A DNA stretch of 64,000 nucleotides from an uncultured bacterium (lineage in GTDB: Bacteria > Cyanobacteriota > Vampirovibrionia > Gastranaerophilales > Gastranaerophilaceae). The position numbers and the translations under genes were made by a program. The notes under the pieces are model-generated. The model saw only the letters and a list, made by a program, of their open reading frames with translations, had not been told where the DNA came from and did not search any database. Location of the stretch: positions 1 to 64,000 of the forward strand of contig CABUAQ010000001.1 of the NCBI GenBank assembly GCA_902489575.1. Direction: 5' to 3'. Of this stretch, positions 41,628 through 50,130 are shown in pieces. Position 1 is the stretch's first letter; the number at the start of each line of letters is the position of its first letter.

Positions 41628-43625
41628 ATGCCCTCAAGTGTAGAACAAGTAAATAATACAGGTAAAACTACCTCCGCCGGCAGACAGGAATCAAGAAAGT
41701 TACCTGAAGATAAAATTCTAAAAAGAATTGCTCAAAATTTAGATATTTCTGTAAACGAACTCAAATCAATGCTGGTGGAAAAAAATGTTCCAAACGGGAA
41801 AGGGATAACTACACTTGCCCGTGAAAACAACATGAATATGAAAGACTTTTGTCAGTTAAACGGAATTGATTACAATAATTGGAGAAACTATAAAGCCGGA
41901 GCTAAAGAAATATTTTATGTCATTTCAAATACCGGCAAACAATCCGGACAAAATGATAAAAACATTTCGGCAGAAAACTTAAGTGAAAAAATCTACGAAC
42001 TGTCATCAAAACATTTTGGTGCCGTAGGAAAACCTGATTTTGACGCTCTTATTAATCAAATAAATTCACAAAATGCTTCAGAGGTTATAAAATCTTACAC
42101 AGAAAATAAAACAAATAAAAATAAGGAAAGCTTGATAAATACCATAACGAGTGAAATTTCAAGCGATAAACAAGCAAGAAAAGATGCCGTTTTGAAGATT
42201 TATGATGCTTTGGCAGCAGAGAAAGGAACACCTGCATCTGTACGTGAATCTTTTGTGAAAGAACTAGATAAACAATTTAATTCATTTGGGATGGTAAGCA
42301 CCAAAAAACTTGACGAAACAATAACCAGAATGATGGCAACCCCGCAAGAATTGGCGGTCAAAATGGAATCTGATATTGATCATACAACAGGTGCTGTTGG
42401 TAAAGAATCTTTTAATGAACTTATGAGTTTAGTTAATTCTGAAAATGCAGAAGAATTAATAAAAGCATATAATGCACTTGCCACCGGAGAAAGCCTTATT
42501 GAAGGTATAACAAGCGAAATTCGCAGCAGTAAGGAAGCCAGAAAAGAGTCTGTTTTAAAAATTTATGACGCTTTAGCAAACGCAAAAGGCACTCCTCCCG
42601 CCGTCCGTGAAGAATTTATAAAAGAGCTTGATGATCAATTTAATTCCTTTGGTATGGTAAATACCGAAAAACTTGACAAAATAATCAATGATATAATCTC
42701 TACTCCGGCAAATACAAACACCAAACCTGCAACCACCACCACGAAAATGAGTGGTCCAAAAATAAAATTCTCAAAAAATTCTGAAGTAAAAACAGCATCA
42801 GAATGGCGCAGAGGTGCAATAAGTTCTGCAAAAAAAGAAGCTGTAAAAAGATATAAAGAATTTTGTAAAGAAAACAACATCAAATTTAATGAAGACGACT
42901 TAGATTTAACTCCATTAGACAGAATTCCCGAACCGCATTCCGACAATGGTAAAGTATGTGCAAAATCTTCTACAATTCTTAAGCCGACAGATAACCAATC
43001 TGCCAATGGTAAAATCATAATACTAAACCCGGGTCATGGAGGATACAGTTCAAGAAGCGGCTTCTTTGACCCCGGCTCCTACAGTTTTATTAAAAAGGGC
43101 AACGGGAAATACGCTCCATTGCTTGAATACGAAAAAATGAACAGTTATGCCGAAAATCTTGCAGACAAACTGCAGAGAAAAGGGTACTCCGTTGTAATAG
43201 TCAACGGACACGCCCATACTTTTACTGATCAAAAATCCATTTCAAATATTGTAACAGACTTGAATACAAAAAATTATAACAACGATGATATTATTTTTAT
43301 CTCGCTTCATGCTGATTCCGAACCCGGCAAATCAGGTTCCGGAATTTGCTTTGATCCTCGATTTAAAGAAGACAGTTACCTTGCAGATAAGTTAAAAGAC
43401 AACCTCAATCATGATGATTGGATTAACACAACGCTGTCAGAAAGAAATTGGCAGGTTAAAGGTAAAGGACTTCAAGTACTACACCAAACGGAAGGTATTC
43501 CATCAGTTCTGATTGAAGTCGAATACGTTAACGGTTCAAAAAGTAGAAATTTAGACTCAAAAGCTTATCAAACAAGATTTGAAAACAAACTTATTGATGG
43601 AATTAATTCTTATTTCCAAGAATAA
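41628..43625 (+). CDS. N-acetylmuramoyl-L-alanine amidase with internal repeats and a LysM-like domain
   Basis: 665 aa from the ATG at 41628 (GGAG 5 nt upstream). Residues about 48-100 look like a LysM-type domain (L-A-R-E-N-N-M-N-M-K-D-F-C-Q-L-N-G-I). Residues about 120-360 are two copies of a 115-residue helical repeat. Residues 461-663 are Amidase_3: zinc ligands in N-P-G-H-G-G, E-Y-E-K and S-L-H-A-D, and catalytic Glu in I-E-V-E-Y-V-N-G. It cleaves the glycan-peptide bond of peptidoglycan. No signal peptide is present, so export needs another route. It is 17 bp before a lysozyme gene. Confidence 0.85.
   Translation: MPSSVEQVNNTGKTTSAGRQESRKLPEDKILKRIAQNLDISVNELKSMLVEKNVPNGKGITTLARENNMNMKDFCQLNGIDYNNWRNYKAGAKEIFYVISNTGKQSGQNDKNISAENLSEKIYELSSKHFGAVGKPDFDALINQINSQNASEVIKSYTENKTNKNKESLINTITSEISSDKQARKDAVLKIYDALAAEKGTPASVRESFVKELDKQFNSFGMVSTKKLDETITRMMATPQELAVKMESDIDHTTGAVGKESFNELMSLVNSENAEELIKAYNALATGESLIEGITSEIRSSKEARKESVLKIYDALANAKGTPPAVREEFIKELDDQFNSFGMVNTEKLDKIINDIISTPANTNTKPATTTTKMSGPKIKFSKNSEVKTASEWRRGAISSAKKEAVKRYKEFCKENNIKFNEDDLDLTPLDRIPEPHSDNGKVCAKSSTILKPTDNQSANGKIIILNPGHGGYSSRSGFFDPGSYSFIKKGNGKYAPLLEYEKMNSYAENLADKLQRKGYSVVIVNGHAHTFTDQKSISNIVTDLNTKNYNNDDIIFISLHADSEPGKSGSGICFDPRFKEDSYLADKLKDNLNHDDWINTTLSERNWQVKGKGLQVLHQTEGIPSVLIEVEYVNGSKSRNLDSKAYQTRFENKLIDGINSYFQE
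41985..42707 (+). repeat. Two tandem 115-120-residue repeats within the amidase
   Basis: Copy 1 (about 41985-42344) and copy 2 (about 42354-42707) share G-A-V-G-K-x-x-F, E-I-x-S-x-K-x-A-R-K, V-L-K-I-Y-D-A-L-A, K-G-T-P-x-x-V-R-E and Q-F-N-S-F-G-M-V. They are a clear internal duplication of a helical module of unknown role. Confidence 0.85.
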
Positions 43626-43642
43626 TTAAACAAGGTTGAATT

Positions 43643-44710
43643 ATGGACTGGCTATTAAAAATTTTTAATTATATAAAAGTTAAGGTAACCGGAGAAACTT
43701 CCTCAAATTCTCCGGCTGCCCGGACAGCTGCAAATAAAAAGCCTATATTTAACGGAAACGGTAAAACTGAATACCCAAATGAAATTCAAATGGTGACAGA
43801 ACTATCTGATAGACAAATTGAAATAAACAATACCCGTAAAAAATATATAACAACAACCCAAAACCCTGATTACAAAGTAAAAAAAGGAGATAATATTTCA
43901 AAAATTGCACAACACTTCGACGTAGAAGTAAGAAGCATCATGGCTGCAAATGCTCTTGACAAAGATTCGGCTGGGAAAATTCGCCCTGGTCAAACCCTAA
44001 AAATTCCTCCAACACATACCGTCAAAAATGTCAAAAACCTGAACGATGTTGCAAAATCTATGGGTGTAAGCCTTGATTTTATAAAAAAACTAAAAAAACT
44101 TGAAGATAACGGAGAACTGGGCGAAAACGAATTTCACCTGACTCCATATAAAGATAAAGCAGGAGTTCTAACTATAGGCATAGGTCACGTATTAAAACCT
44201 TCAGATCCCAAAACCCTTACAAAATCTCAAGTGGCAGAACTTTGTGCAAATGATTTATTAAAAATGGAAGAAAACCTTTGTGTGCTGCTTGGCGGGAAAA
44301 AGAATTATGACAAACTCCCGCAATCAATGAAAGAAGCCCTGCTGGATATGACATTCAATAAAGGAACCTCAATTATTGAAGAAACACCTGGTCTGCTTTA
44401 CTGCTTAAAACAAGGTAAATATGAAGCAGCAATAAATAAATTTACAAATAATAAATCAACTGCAACAGGTAAAGAGATGAGCGGTCTGTCAAAACGCCGG
44501 TTATTCGATATTTCCTTAGCCGCAAGAATGTATAACGGGAAAATTCCGCAAAGTAATATCAATACTGCTCAAGAAGTATATAACCGCGGGGTAGCACTTC
44601 TGCGCGCAGAATGTAAAAAAGACGGCAAAAATTTTGCAAATCAACTTGCAGGGTATAATAAAGATATACAAAGCTATTTTGGGAATCACATTAAATTGAC
44701 AACAAAATAA
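43643..44710 (+). CDS. LysM-containing GH24 lysozyme
   Basis: 355 aa. A LysM domain (Y-K-V-K-K-G-D-N-I-S-K-I-A ... R-P-G-Q-T-L-K-I-P, residues about 74-118) targets peptidoglycan. The catalytic domain (from about 150) has the phage-type lysozyme signature: Glu in K-K-L-E-D-N, then L-T-P-Y-x-D-x-A-G-V-L-T-I-G-I-G-H, and later D-M-T-F-N-K-G and L-S-K-R-R. It cleaves the glycan backbone. There is no signal peptide; residues 1-16 are weakly amphipathic. It follows the amidase by 17 bp and is ended by a terminator. Confidence 0.88.
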   Translation: MDWLLKIFNYIKVKVTGETSSNSPAARTAANKKPIFNGNGKTEYPNEIQMVTELSDRQIEINNTRKKYITTTQNPDYKVKKGDNISKIAQHFDVEVRSIMAANALDKDSAGKIRPGQTLKIPPTHTVKNVKNLNDVAKSMGVSLDFIKKLKKLEDNGELGENEFHLTPYKDKAGVLTIGIGHVLKPSDPKTLTKSQVAELCANDLLKMEENLCVLLGGKKNYDKLPQSMKEALLDMTFNKGTSIIEETPGLLYCLKQGKYEAAINKFTNNKSTATGKEMSGLSKRRLFDISLAARMYNGKIPQSNINTAQEVYNRGVALLRAECKKDGKNFANQLAGYNKDIQSYFGNHIKLTTK

Positions 44711-44735
44711 AAGAGGAACCTGTGTCCTCTTTTTG
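44709..44735 (+). terminator. Terminator of the amidase-lysozyme operon
   Basis: AAAAGAGGA (44709-44717) pairs with TCCTCTTTT (44725-44733), directly after the lysozyme stop, with T-tract TTTTTG. Confidence 0.85.
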
Positions 44736-44755
44736 TTTTGCTTATTTTCTTATCT

Positions 44756-45430
44756 TTAGTAAGGCATAACCCAGTTATTTTCAATAACAGCAGCTGCACA
44801 ATGATTAGCATTTCCAGCTTTACACATCGTTATTTTCTGGGCAAGTGTCAAATCCTCATTAAGAGGTGTAATCTTTCCTTTTCTGGTTATATAGAAACAG
44901 AAGTAATCCCTACCCCACATATTTGGACCATCATTAGCGTTAACATCCATACAAAAATCAGAAATAACGTCATCTGTTGTATCAGCATAATAAACTTGCT
45001 TAGTGACAAGAGAGTACGATATAATACCGCCGTTTTGGAGCAATATACTTGTATATCCAGCTCCTACCGGAGTAGCTGTTCCACCATTTAAATTACGATA
45101 AGTAATCAATTTTCCCTGCTCATCCTGAGTTGTTTTCCAACAATCTTTTGCGGAATCAGCACAAGTTTTAGCAACCGAGAAATTTGAATTTGTCAGTAAT
45201 GTTGCAGGATTTTTAAAATCTGTTTCCAATAAATTTTTTGTTTTATGCGCAATAAGCTGATCAAAAATAAGTTGTTGAACCGAACCTACCGTACTTTTTA
45301 ACTGAGTTGTCAGCAATCTGTTATTTATAGAAATTAACAAACTTGGTACTGACAAGGCAGCAATAGCACCAACAATACCCAATGCTACCAATAATTCTGT
45401 TAACGTAAATGCATTCTTATTATTTATCAT
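44756..45430 (-). CDS. Pseudopilin-like protein (copy 4)
   Basis: 224 aa from the ATG at 45430 (GGAG upstream; the longer ORF start at 45451 lies in the preceding gene). Leader M-I-N-N-K-N-A then F-T-L-T-E-L-L-V-A-L-G, hydrophobic helix, D-V-N-A-x-D-G-P-N-x-x-G-x-D-x-F and a C-terminal C-x(6)-C-A-A-A-V-I-x-x-x-W ending M-P-Y. It lies 10 bp after another pseudopilin gene, forming the only tandem pair in the window. Confidence 0.85.
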   Translation of the reverse strand: MINNKNAFTLTELLVALGIVGAIAALSVPSLLISINNRLLTTQLKSTVGSVQQLIFDQLIAHKTKNLLETDFKNPATLLTNSNFSVAKTCADSAKDCWKTTQDEQGKLITYRNLNGGTATPVGAGYTSILLQNGGIISYSLVTKQVYYADTTDDVISDFCMDVNANDGPNMWGRDYFCFYITRKGKITPLNEDLTLAQKITMCKAGNANHCAAAVIENNWVMPY

Positions 45431-45440
45431 AAAAACTCCT

Positions 45441-46133
45441 TTAATTATCATTTACCAAATAGTTCGGATCAAATCCTGTCAACACCGCCAGTGTATAACA
45501 AGCATAGGGTTTACCGTTTGCTTTGCAATCTGCACGATTTACTGCAATATCCTCACTGTGCTCAAGATGATCCCCAGTGTGGATTCCATTATTTAAATCG
45601 TTCTCATCAGACAATTCCAACTCAAAAAGATCAACCCCGGCAATATTTGGTTCTTTATTACCGTTCAAATCAATATTGAAAAGTACGGCTTTCCTCCCAT
45701 TATACTTTGCACTTGATGCAGATCTGGGTGCTAACAATCCAATACCTACCCCCGTTTTTAATAAAACCGAAGCATTATACGTTCCAGTACCGATGCCACT
45801 TACGGCAGTTCGATCAAAGTTTTTATACCCTCCCTCCGGAAAATATATTAGTGTTCCGCTGCCCTGACCATCTACTACATCAAACTTGTTAAGAAACTTT
45901 TCCGGATTTTTAAATATATCAGTATCTGAAAGCTTTCTGGCGCCTGTTTGTATAAGCTCATTTTGAACAAGATCATTCAAATTTGACACAGTTCCCTGTA
46001 ACAACGCCATTGATGACCTATTTTGAATATCTTTTATTACCCCTGCTATTACCAATGCTGCAACCGTTCCAATAACAGTTAATGCTATAAGAACCTCAGA
46101 TAGCGTAAAACCATCTTTTTTTATCTTAATCAT
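45441..46133 (-). CDS. Pseudopilin-like protein (copy 5)
   Basis: 230 aa. Leader M-I-K-I-K-K-D-G, then F-T-L-S-E-V-L-I-A-L: this copy has the canonical Gly at -1, unlike the Ala of the other five. Body carries D-L-N-G-x-x-x-P-N-x-x-G-x-D-x-F and paired cysteines near the C terminus; the terminal W-x-x-x-Y-P-W is missing. Upstream gene of the tandem pair with copy 4; the two may form one filament tip complex, by inference. Confidence 0.85.
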   Translation of the reverse strand: MIKIKKDGFTLSEVLIALTVIGTVAALVIAGVIKDIQNRSSMALLQGTVSNLNDLVQNELIQTGARKLSDTDIFKNPEKFLNKFDVVDGQGSGTLIYFPEGGYKNFDRTAVSGIGTGTYNASVLLKTGVGIGLLAPRSASSAKYNGRKAVLFNIDLNGNKEPNIAGVDLFELELSDENDLNNGIHTGDHLEHSEDIAVNRADCKANGKPYACYTLAVLTGFDPNYLVNDN

Positions 46134-46195
46134 AAACCAATCCTCATTGTATTATATACTTATTTTAACATTATTTTGCAAAAAGTTCAATCACC

Positions 46196-46224
46196 TTGAC
46201 GGAATATTTTGAGCAGGTTAAAAT
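46196..46224 (+). promoter_or_regulatory. Strong promoter of the NifU-like gene
   Basis: TTGACG (46196-46201), 17-nt spacer, TAAAAT (46219-46224). The leader carries AAGGGAG before the ATG at 46256, so this is a classical leadered gene. Confidence 0.7.
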
Positions 46225-46255
46225 CAGGGTGTATATAAGGTGAAGGGAGTAGAAA

Positions 46256-46957
46256 ATGACTAATATACAAGTTTCACAAGAAATTCAAGAAAAATGCTGC
46301 GTTGCTCGCGGTGTAAAAGGAGTGCCTGCTCCAATTCCTCAAGAAGGTGAATGGACAAAGTGTAAAGAAATTAAAGACATTTCAGGTCTTACACACGGTT
46401 GCGGGTGCTGTGCACCTCAACAAGGTACTTGCAAATTAACTTTAAACGTAAAAAATGGTATCATCCAAGAAGCTCTGGTTGAAACTATCGGTTGTTCGGG
46501 TATGACACACTCTGCTGCGATGGCGGGTGAAATTCTTCCAGGTAAAACTATTTTGGAAGCATTGAATACTGACCTCGTTTGTGATGCTATCAACGTTGCT
46601 ATGAGGGAATTATTCTTACAAATCGTTTACGGTAGAACTCAATCTGCATTCTCTGAAAATGGTTTACCTGTTGGTGCCGGACTTGAAGATTTAGGTAAAG
46701 GACTTTGCTCTATGTGTGGTACAATCCACTCTACAAAACAAAAGGGTGTTAGATATCTTTCATTAACCGAAGGTTACATCTTAAAAATGGGTCTTGATAA
46801 AAATGACGAAGTTATCGGTTATCAATTTGTTAACCTTGGCAAAGTTATGGATGCAATCAAAAAAGGAATTGATCCTAAAGAAGCTTACGAGAAAAATATC
46901 GGTACATACGGCAGATTTGCTGATGCTGTTAAATATATCGATCCTCGTGAAGAATAG
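46256..46957 (+). CDS. NifU/IscU-like iron-sulfur scaffold protein
   Basis: 233 aa. G-C-G-C-C-A (residues about 54-59), V-E-T-I-G-C-S-G-M-T-H-S-A-A-M-A-G and a third Cys cluster (L-C-S-M-C-G) give the cysteine layout of IscU/NifU N-terminal relatives, here with extra cysteines. This subgroup is found in anaerobes next to the GGGtGRT protein, as here. Codon use shifts to T-ending, well-translated codons and it has a strong promoter and SD, suggesting high expression. The client of the cluster is unknown. Confidence 0.88.
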   Translation: MTNIQVSQEIQEKCCVARGVKGVPAPIPQEGEWTKCKEIKDISGLTHGCGCCAPQQGTCKLTLNVKNGIIQEALVETIGCSGMTHSAAMAGEILPGKTILEALNTDLVCDAINVAMRELFLQIVYGRTQSAFSENGLPVGAGLEDLGKGLCSMCGTIHSTKQKGVRYLSLTEGYILKMGLDKNDEVIGYQFVNLGKVMDAIKKGIDPKEAYEKNIGTYGRFADAVKYIDPREE

Positions 46958-46971
46958 GGGTAAATATATTA

Positions 46972-47041
46972 TTCCGTCTTTCCGAACCGGATCCGGAAGC
47001 TAAATATATATAAGATGCTGAAATAAATTCAGCATGACAGG
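46972..47041. repeat. Palindromic dispersed element with two hairpins
   Basis: Hairpin 1 (about 46980-46999) uses TTCCG...CGGAA; hairpin 2 is ATGCTGAA (47015-47022) with TTCAGCAT (47028-47035), followed by GACAG. Read on the minus strand it encodes C-H-A-E-F-I-S-A-S ... S-G-S-G-S-E-R-R, a phrase typical of mobile palindromic repeats in many bacteria. It sits between two co-oriented, functionally linked genes. Only one copy is visible here. Confidence 0.65.
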
Positions 47042-47078
47042 TTAACTTAAGTATATTAAAATAAAGGGAAAATAAATT

Positions 47079-48083
47079 ATGACAGTAAAATTTGAAGGAC
47101 AAGACAGACGTCAAGCTACTTTGAAAAAAGTTTTACCTGAATACGGTCTAAAAAACTTGGAAGAAGCTCGCGAATTATGCTTATCAAAAGGAATTGATGT
47201 TGATGCAATCGTTAAAGGTATTCAGCCTATCGCATTTGATAATGCTTCTTGGGCATATACTTTGGGTTGTGCTATTGCAATTAAAAAAGGCCTTAAAACT
47301 GCTGCTGAAGTTGCTGAGGCTATTGGTTTAGGTTTACAAGCGTTTGCCGTACCGGGCTCTGTTGGTGACAGAAGGCAAGTTGGTATCGGTCACGGTAACC
47401 TTGGTGCAATGCTATTAAGAGAAGAAACTAAATGTTTTTGTTTCTTAGCCGGTCACGAATCTTTCGCTGCTGCTGAAGGTGCTATCGGTATTGCCAGAAA
47501 CGCTAACAAAGTTAGAAAAGAACCTTTAAGAGTTATCTTAAACGGTTTGGGTAAAGACGCTGCATACGTTATTGCAAGAATTAACGGTTTTACAGCTGTT
47601 GAAACTGAATATGATTACAAAACCGGTGAATTAAAAATTAAAAAAGAAATACCGTTCTCAGATGGAGAAAGAGCTAAAGTTAAATGCTATGGTGTTGATG
47701 ATGTTAACGAAGGTGTTGCAGTAATGATTCATGAAGGCGTTGATGTATCTATCACCGGTAACTCAACTAACCCGACTCGTTTCCAACACCCTGTTGCAGG
47801 AACTTACAAAAAATGGTGCTGGGAAAACGGTAGAAAATACTTCTCAGTAGCATCAGGCGGTGGTACAGGTAGAACTCTTCATCCGGATAACGTTGCTGCT
47901 GGTCCTGCTTCTTACGGTATGACAGATACTATGGGCAGAATGCACGGTGATGCACAATTCGCAGGTTCTTCTTCAGTTCCTGCTCACGTAGAAATGATGG
48001 GCGTTATCGGTATGGGTAACAACCCTATGGTAGGTGCTACAGTTGCATGTGCCGTTGCTGTTTCTCAAGCTATGAGCAAATAG
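47079..48083 (+). CDS. GGGtGRT protein (PF14057)
   Basis: 334 aa cytosolic protein named for its motif, here S-G-G-G-T-G-R-T-L-H-P-D near residue 261. Other family blocks are D-N-A-S-W-A-Y-T-L-G-C-A, G-S-V-G-D-R-R-Q-V-G-I-G-H-G-N-L and G-N-S-T-N-P-T-R-F-Q-H-P. It is almost always paired with the NifU-like protein, as upstream here, and may receive or use its Fe-S cluster. The reaction is not known. AAGGG precedes the ATG; codon use again suggests high expression. A strong terminator follows. Confidence 0.93.
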   Translation: MTVKFEGQDRRQATLKKVLPEYGLKNLEEARELCLSKGIDVDAIVKGIQPIAFDNASWAYTLGCAIAIKKGLKTAAEVAEAIGLGLQAFAVPGSVGDRRQVGIGHGNLGAMLLREETKCFCFLAGHESFAAAEGAIGIARNANKVRKEPLRVILNGLGKDAAYVIARINGFTAVETEYDYKTGELKIKKEIPFSDGERAKVKCYGVDDVNEGVAVMIHEGVDVSITGNSTNPTRFQHPVAGTYKKWCWENGRKYFSVASGGGTGRTLHPDNVAAGPASYGMTDTMGRMHGDAQFAGSSSVPAHVEMMGVIGMGNNPMVGATVACAVAVSQAMSK

Positions 48084-48107
48084 AACTGAATTTGTGATAA
48101 AAAACTT

Positions 48108-48141
48108 AAGAACTTCCATGTAAATCGTGGAAGTTCTTTTT
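48108..48141 (+). terminator. Terminator of the NifU-like/GGGtGRT operon
   Basis: AAGAACTTCCA (48108-48118) pairs with TGGAAGTTCTT (48128-48138), followed by TTTTTA. Confidence 0.9.
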
Positions 48142-48300
48142 ATATGTTAAATAGTAATTGTTAAGCTAAGATTTAAAAAGTACATGCGTTTTATATATCT
48201 ATTATATACTTGTCATATATGCTATACACTGGTTTAAGAATTATTAACAACAATATAGCAAAAAAAGCAATTCTTTAAAACAAAAAACGTTTATATATAT

Positions 48301-48468
48301 GTAAGGGGAATGCAAAAACATTCTAAGGGAAAAGAAAAGAAAAGAAATCTATTTTTAACAAATAGATGTATTTGTAAAAAGGATATAAATAAAAAAAGAT
48401 TTTTATACTCTCTCTCTTAATATCCTCGTGTTTATTTAATGTTGCCATAATCTGGCAACTTTTTTTTG
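48301..48468 (+). ncRNA. Structured non-coding region ending in a strong terminator (candidate small RNA)
   Basis: The 453-bp gap between 48083 and rnhB holds no convincing ORF. From 48301 on, + strand hairpins follow in order: GAATG/CATTC (48309-48324), ATCTATTT/AAATAGAT (48348-48368), GGATAT/ATATCC (48382-48426) with an inner TAAAAA/TTTTTA stem, then an intrinsic terminator (48442-48468). A purine-rich AAAAGAAAAG stretch lies between the first two. An AT-rich tract with several TATA-like boxes (48190-48230) could hold the promoter; the 5' end is not defined. It matches no RNA family I recognise. Confidence 0.45.
48442..48468 (+). terminator. Intrinsic terminator of the candidate small RNA
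   Basis: GTTGCCA (48442-48448) pairs with TGGCAAC (48454-48460), loop 5 nt, then eight T. It lies 68 bp before rnhB, which has its own -10, so it ends a separate transcript. Confidence 0.85.
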
Positions 48469-48524
48469 CTTGTAAATATTATTTCTAATTAATTGCTAAT
48501 TATTCCAATTATACTTGTTTATAT

Positions 48525-48530
48525 TAAAAT
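48525..48530 (+). promoter_or_regulatory. -10 box of a probable leaderless promoter for rnhB
   Basis: TAAAAT followed by 6 nt and the ATG at 48537; no SD and no good -35. Confidence 0.4.
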
Positions 48531-48536
48531 AATCCT

Positions 48537-49169
48537 ATGAGCGAATTATTTGAGTACGATAAACTTATGGGCAAGGTAATAGGAACAGATGAAGCAGGAA
48601 GAGGCCCGGCAGCAGGTGGAGTTTTTGCTGCAGCGGTTTATTTCCCAAAACTCACACAATCTCTTCTTTCAGATCTTGATCGGCTTAATGACTCAAAAAA
48701 GCTCTCAAAAGTCGCAAGAGAAAAACTTTATGATATCATTAAAAACAATTCTGTAAATTCTGTTGTCTGTATTGAGGTTGATGAAATTGAAAAAATAAAT
48801 ATCCTGAACGCTTCTCTAAAAGCAATGAAACTTTCTTGCGAAAATGTTATTAAACAAAGCGGATTGAAAGAATTTACAACCCTTGTTGACGGTAACAAAA
48901 TGATAAAGAATTATATTTATCCTCAACAATTTGTAATAAGAGGCGACGGAAAATCAGCATCAATTGCAGCTGCCAGCATACTTGCAAAAGTAGAACGTGA
49001 CAGATACATGGATAAACTTGCTTCCAAATTCCCGCAATACGGCTGGAACAGAAATGCCGGATATCTTACTCCGGAACACCTGAAAGCAATTGATGAATAC
49101 GGATTATCCAGGCATCACAGACCCTCTTTTTTAAAAAAACACTTTGAAAAACAATTAACTTTATTTTAA
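48537..49169 (+). CDS. rnhB: Ribonuclease HII
   Basis: 210 aa endonuclease that cuts RNA in RNA-DNA hybrids, including single ribonucleotides in DNA. Catalytic acids lie in G-T-D-E-A-G-R-G-P (residues about 17-25) and in V-D-G-N-K; L-N-D-S-K-K-L-S, A-A-S-I-L-A-K-V-x-R-D and the C-terminal H-R-P-S-F are further marks. No SD is present; TAAAAT is 6 nt upstream of the ATG. Its stop abuts that of the convergent gene. Confidence 0.95.
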   Translation: MSELFEYDKLMGKVIGTDEAGRGPAAGGVFAAAVYFPKLTQSLLSDLDRLNDSKKLSKVAREKLYDIIKNNSVNSVVCIEVDEIEKINILNASLKAMKLSCENVIKQSGLKEFTTLVDGNKMIKNYIYPQQFVIRGDGKSASIAAASILAKVERDRYMDKLASKFPQYGWNRNAGYLTPEHLKAIDEYGLSRHHRPSFLKKHFEKQLTLF

Positions 49170-49976
49170 CTATTTATAAATAAAATTACCAATTTGAACA
49201 GATGTCACATAAACTGTTTCACATGACCCATAACCACGGTTATATCTTTCGGTATCTGTCCTTGATAAGCTTGTTTTGTATTCTTGAACATCAGAAAATT
49301 TACTCCGCCTGTACTTCATATCAATAAGCTCACCTTCTATTTTTACCTTGTCCCATTCTTTTAACTTTAGCATTGCAGCCATCACATTTCTGCTCGCCGG
49401 AACAATATGAGAATGTGACCAATGAGACATTGCATAATCAGCAGTCACAGGCATCTGCCTCGTTTTAAATTCAGTCCACAATATTCTTGAACCGGTAACC
49501 TGATTTTTATCACTGTAACTTTGAAAATATTTTTTATAAAACTTCTTATCAGACAATTTACCCCATGCTGCACCTAAATCATACAAAGCTGCACTGTCAA
49601 AAAAATCACTTACAAAAATAAAATTATAATTATACGCCACAACACTTCCTGAAAGCTCATAATGAGCCTGGGGAAATATTTCTATTTTATGGTCATTAAT
49701 TAAAGACGTATATGTAAAAATTTTTTTCTCTTTATCTTCCGGAGAATAATCTATTTGAATGGGGTCTTTAGATACATCAATAGTTGAACTCGTATATCCG
49801 CTTGGAATTGCAACTCCAAATTTTAACCAATACCCGATCCAACCTCTGAATAAAAATACCAGTATAAGAAAAATTACTATATATATTTTTTCAAGCTTGT
49901 CCTCATAAGCCAAAATATCTTTATATAATTTGGCATCAATTTGAGAAGTTGTAGTATAGCTAAAGACCTCATTCAT
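49170..49976 (-). CDS. Single-pass membrane protein of unknown function
   Basis: 268 aa from the ATG at 49976; an ATG two codons earlier is possible, but only 49976 has a -10 (TAGAAT) 6 nt upstream as in other leaderless genes here. One hydrophobic segment (residues about 29-47, I-Y-I-V-I-F-L-I-L-V-F-L-F) is followed by a long outer part with W-S-H-S-H, Y-x-F-I-F-V-S-D-F-F-D and C-E-T-V-Y. R-R and basic patches are scattered. I recognise no family. It is alone, convergent with rnhB. Confidence 0.7.
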   Translation of the reverse strand: MNEVFSYTTTSQIDAKLYKDILAYEDKLEKIYIVIFLILVFLFRGWIGYWLKFGVAIPSGYTSSTIDVSKDPIQIDYSPEDKEKKIFTYTSLINDHKIEIFPQAHYELSGSVVAYNYNFIFVSDFFDSAALYDLGAAWGKLSDKKFYKKYFQSYSDKNQVTGSRILWTEFKTRQMPVTADYAMSHWSHSHIVPASRNVMAAMLKLKEWDKVKIEGELIDMKYRRSKFSDVQEYKTSLSRTDTERYNRGYGSCETVYVTSVQIGNFIYK

Positions 49977-50130
49977 TACCATATTCTAACAGATTAAAAA
50001 AAAATTTCATACTATACAGATATGAAAATTGATTAATATTTTTTAATAAATGAACAAAAATATTAAAGTAATGAACAGAATAAACCGATAACATGTTTGT
50101 AATCATCAGTCTAAACGGAGTAATCAAAAA

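Noticed and set aside
42635..43018. 127-aa minus-strand ORF within the amidase gene
   Set aside because: It lies wholly inside the amidase coding frame with its internal repeats; no SD or family match.
46929..47114. 61-aa minus-strand ORF (C-H-A-E-F-I-S-A-S...)
   Set aside because: It is the translation of the palindromic element, a well-known annotation artefact, not a gene.
48184..48240. 18-codon ORF at the start of the rnhB upstream gap
   Set aside because: No SD, very short and composed of AT-rich codons; treated as non-coding.
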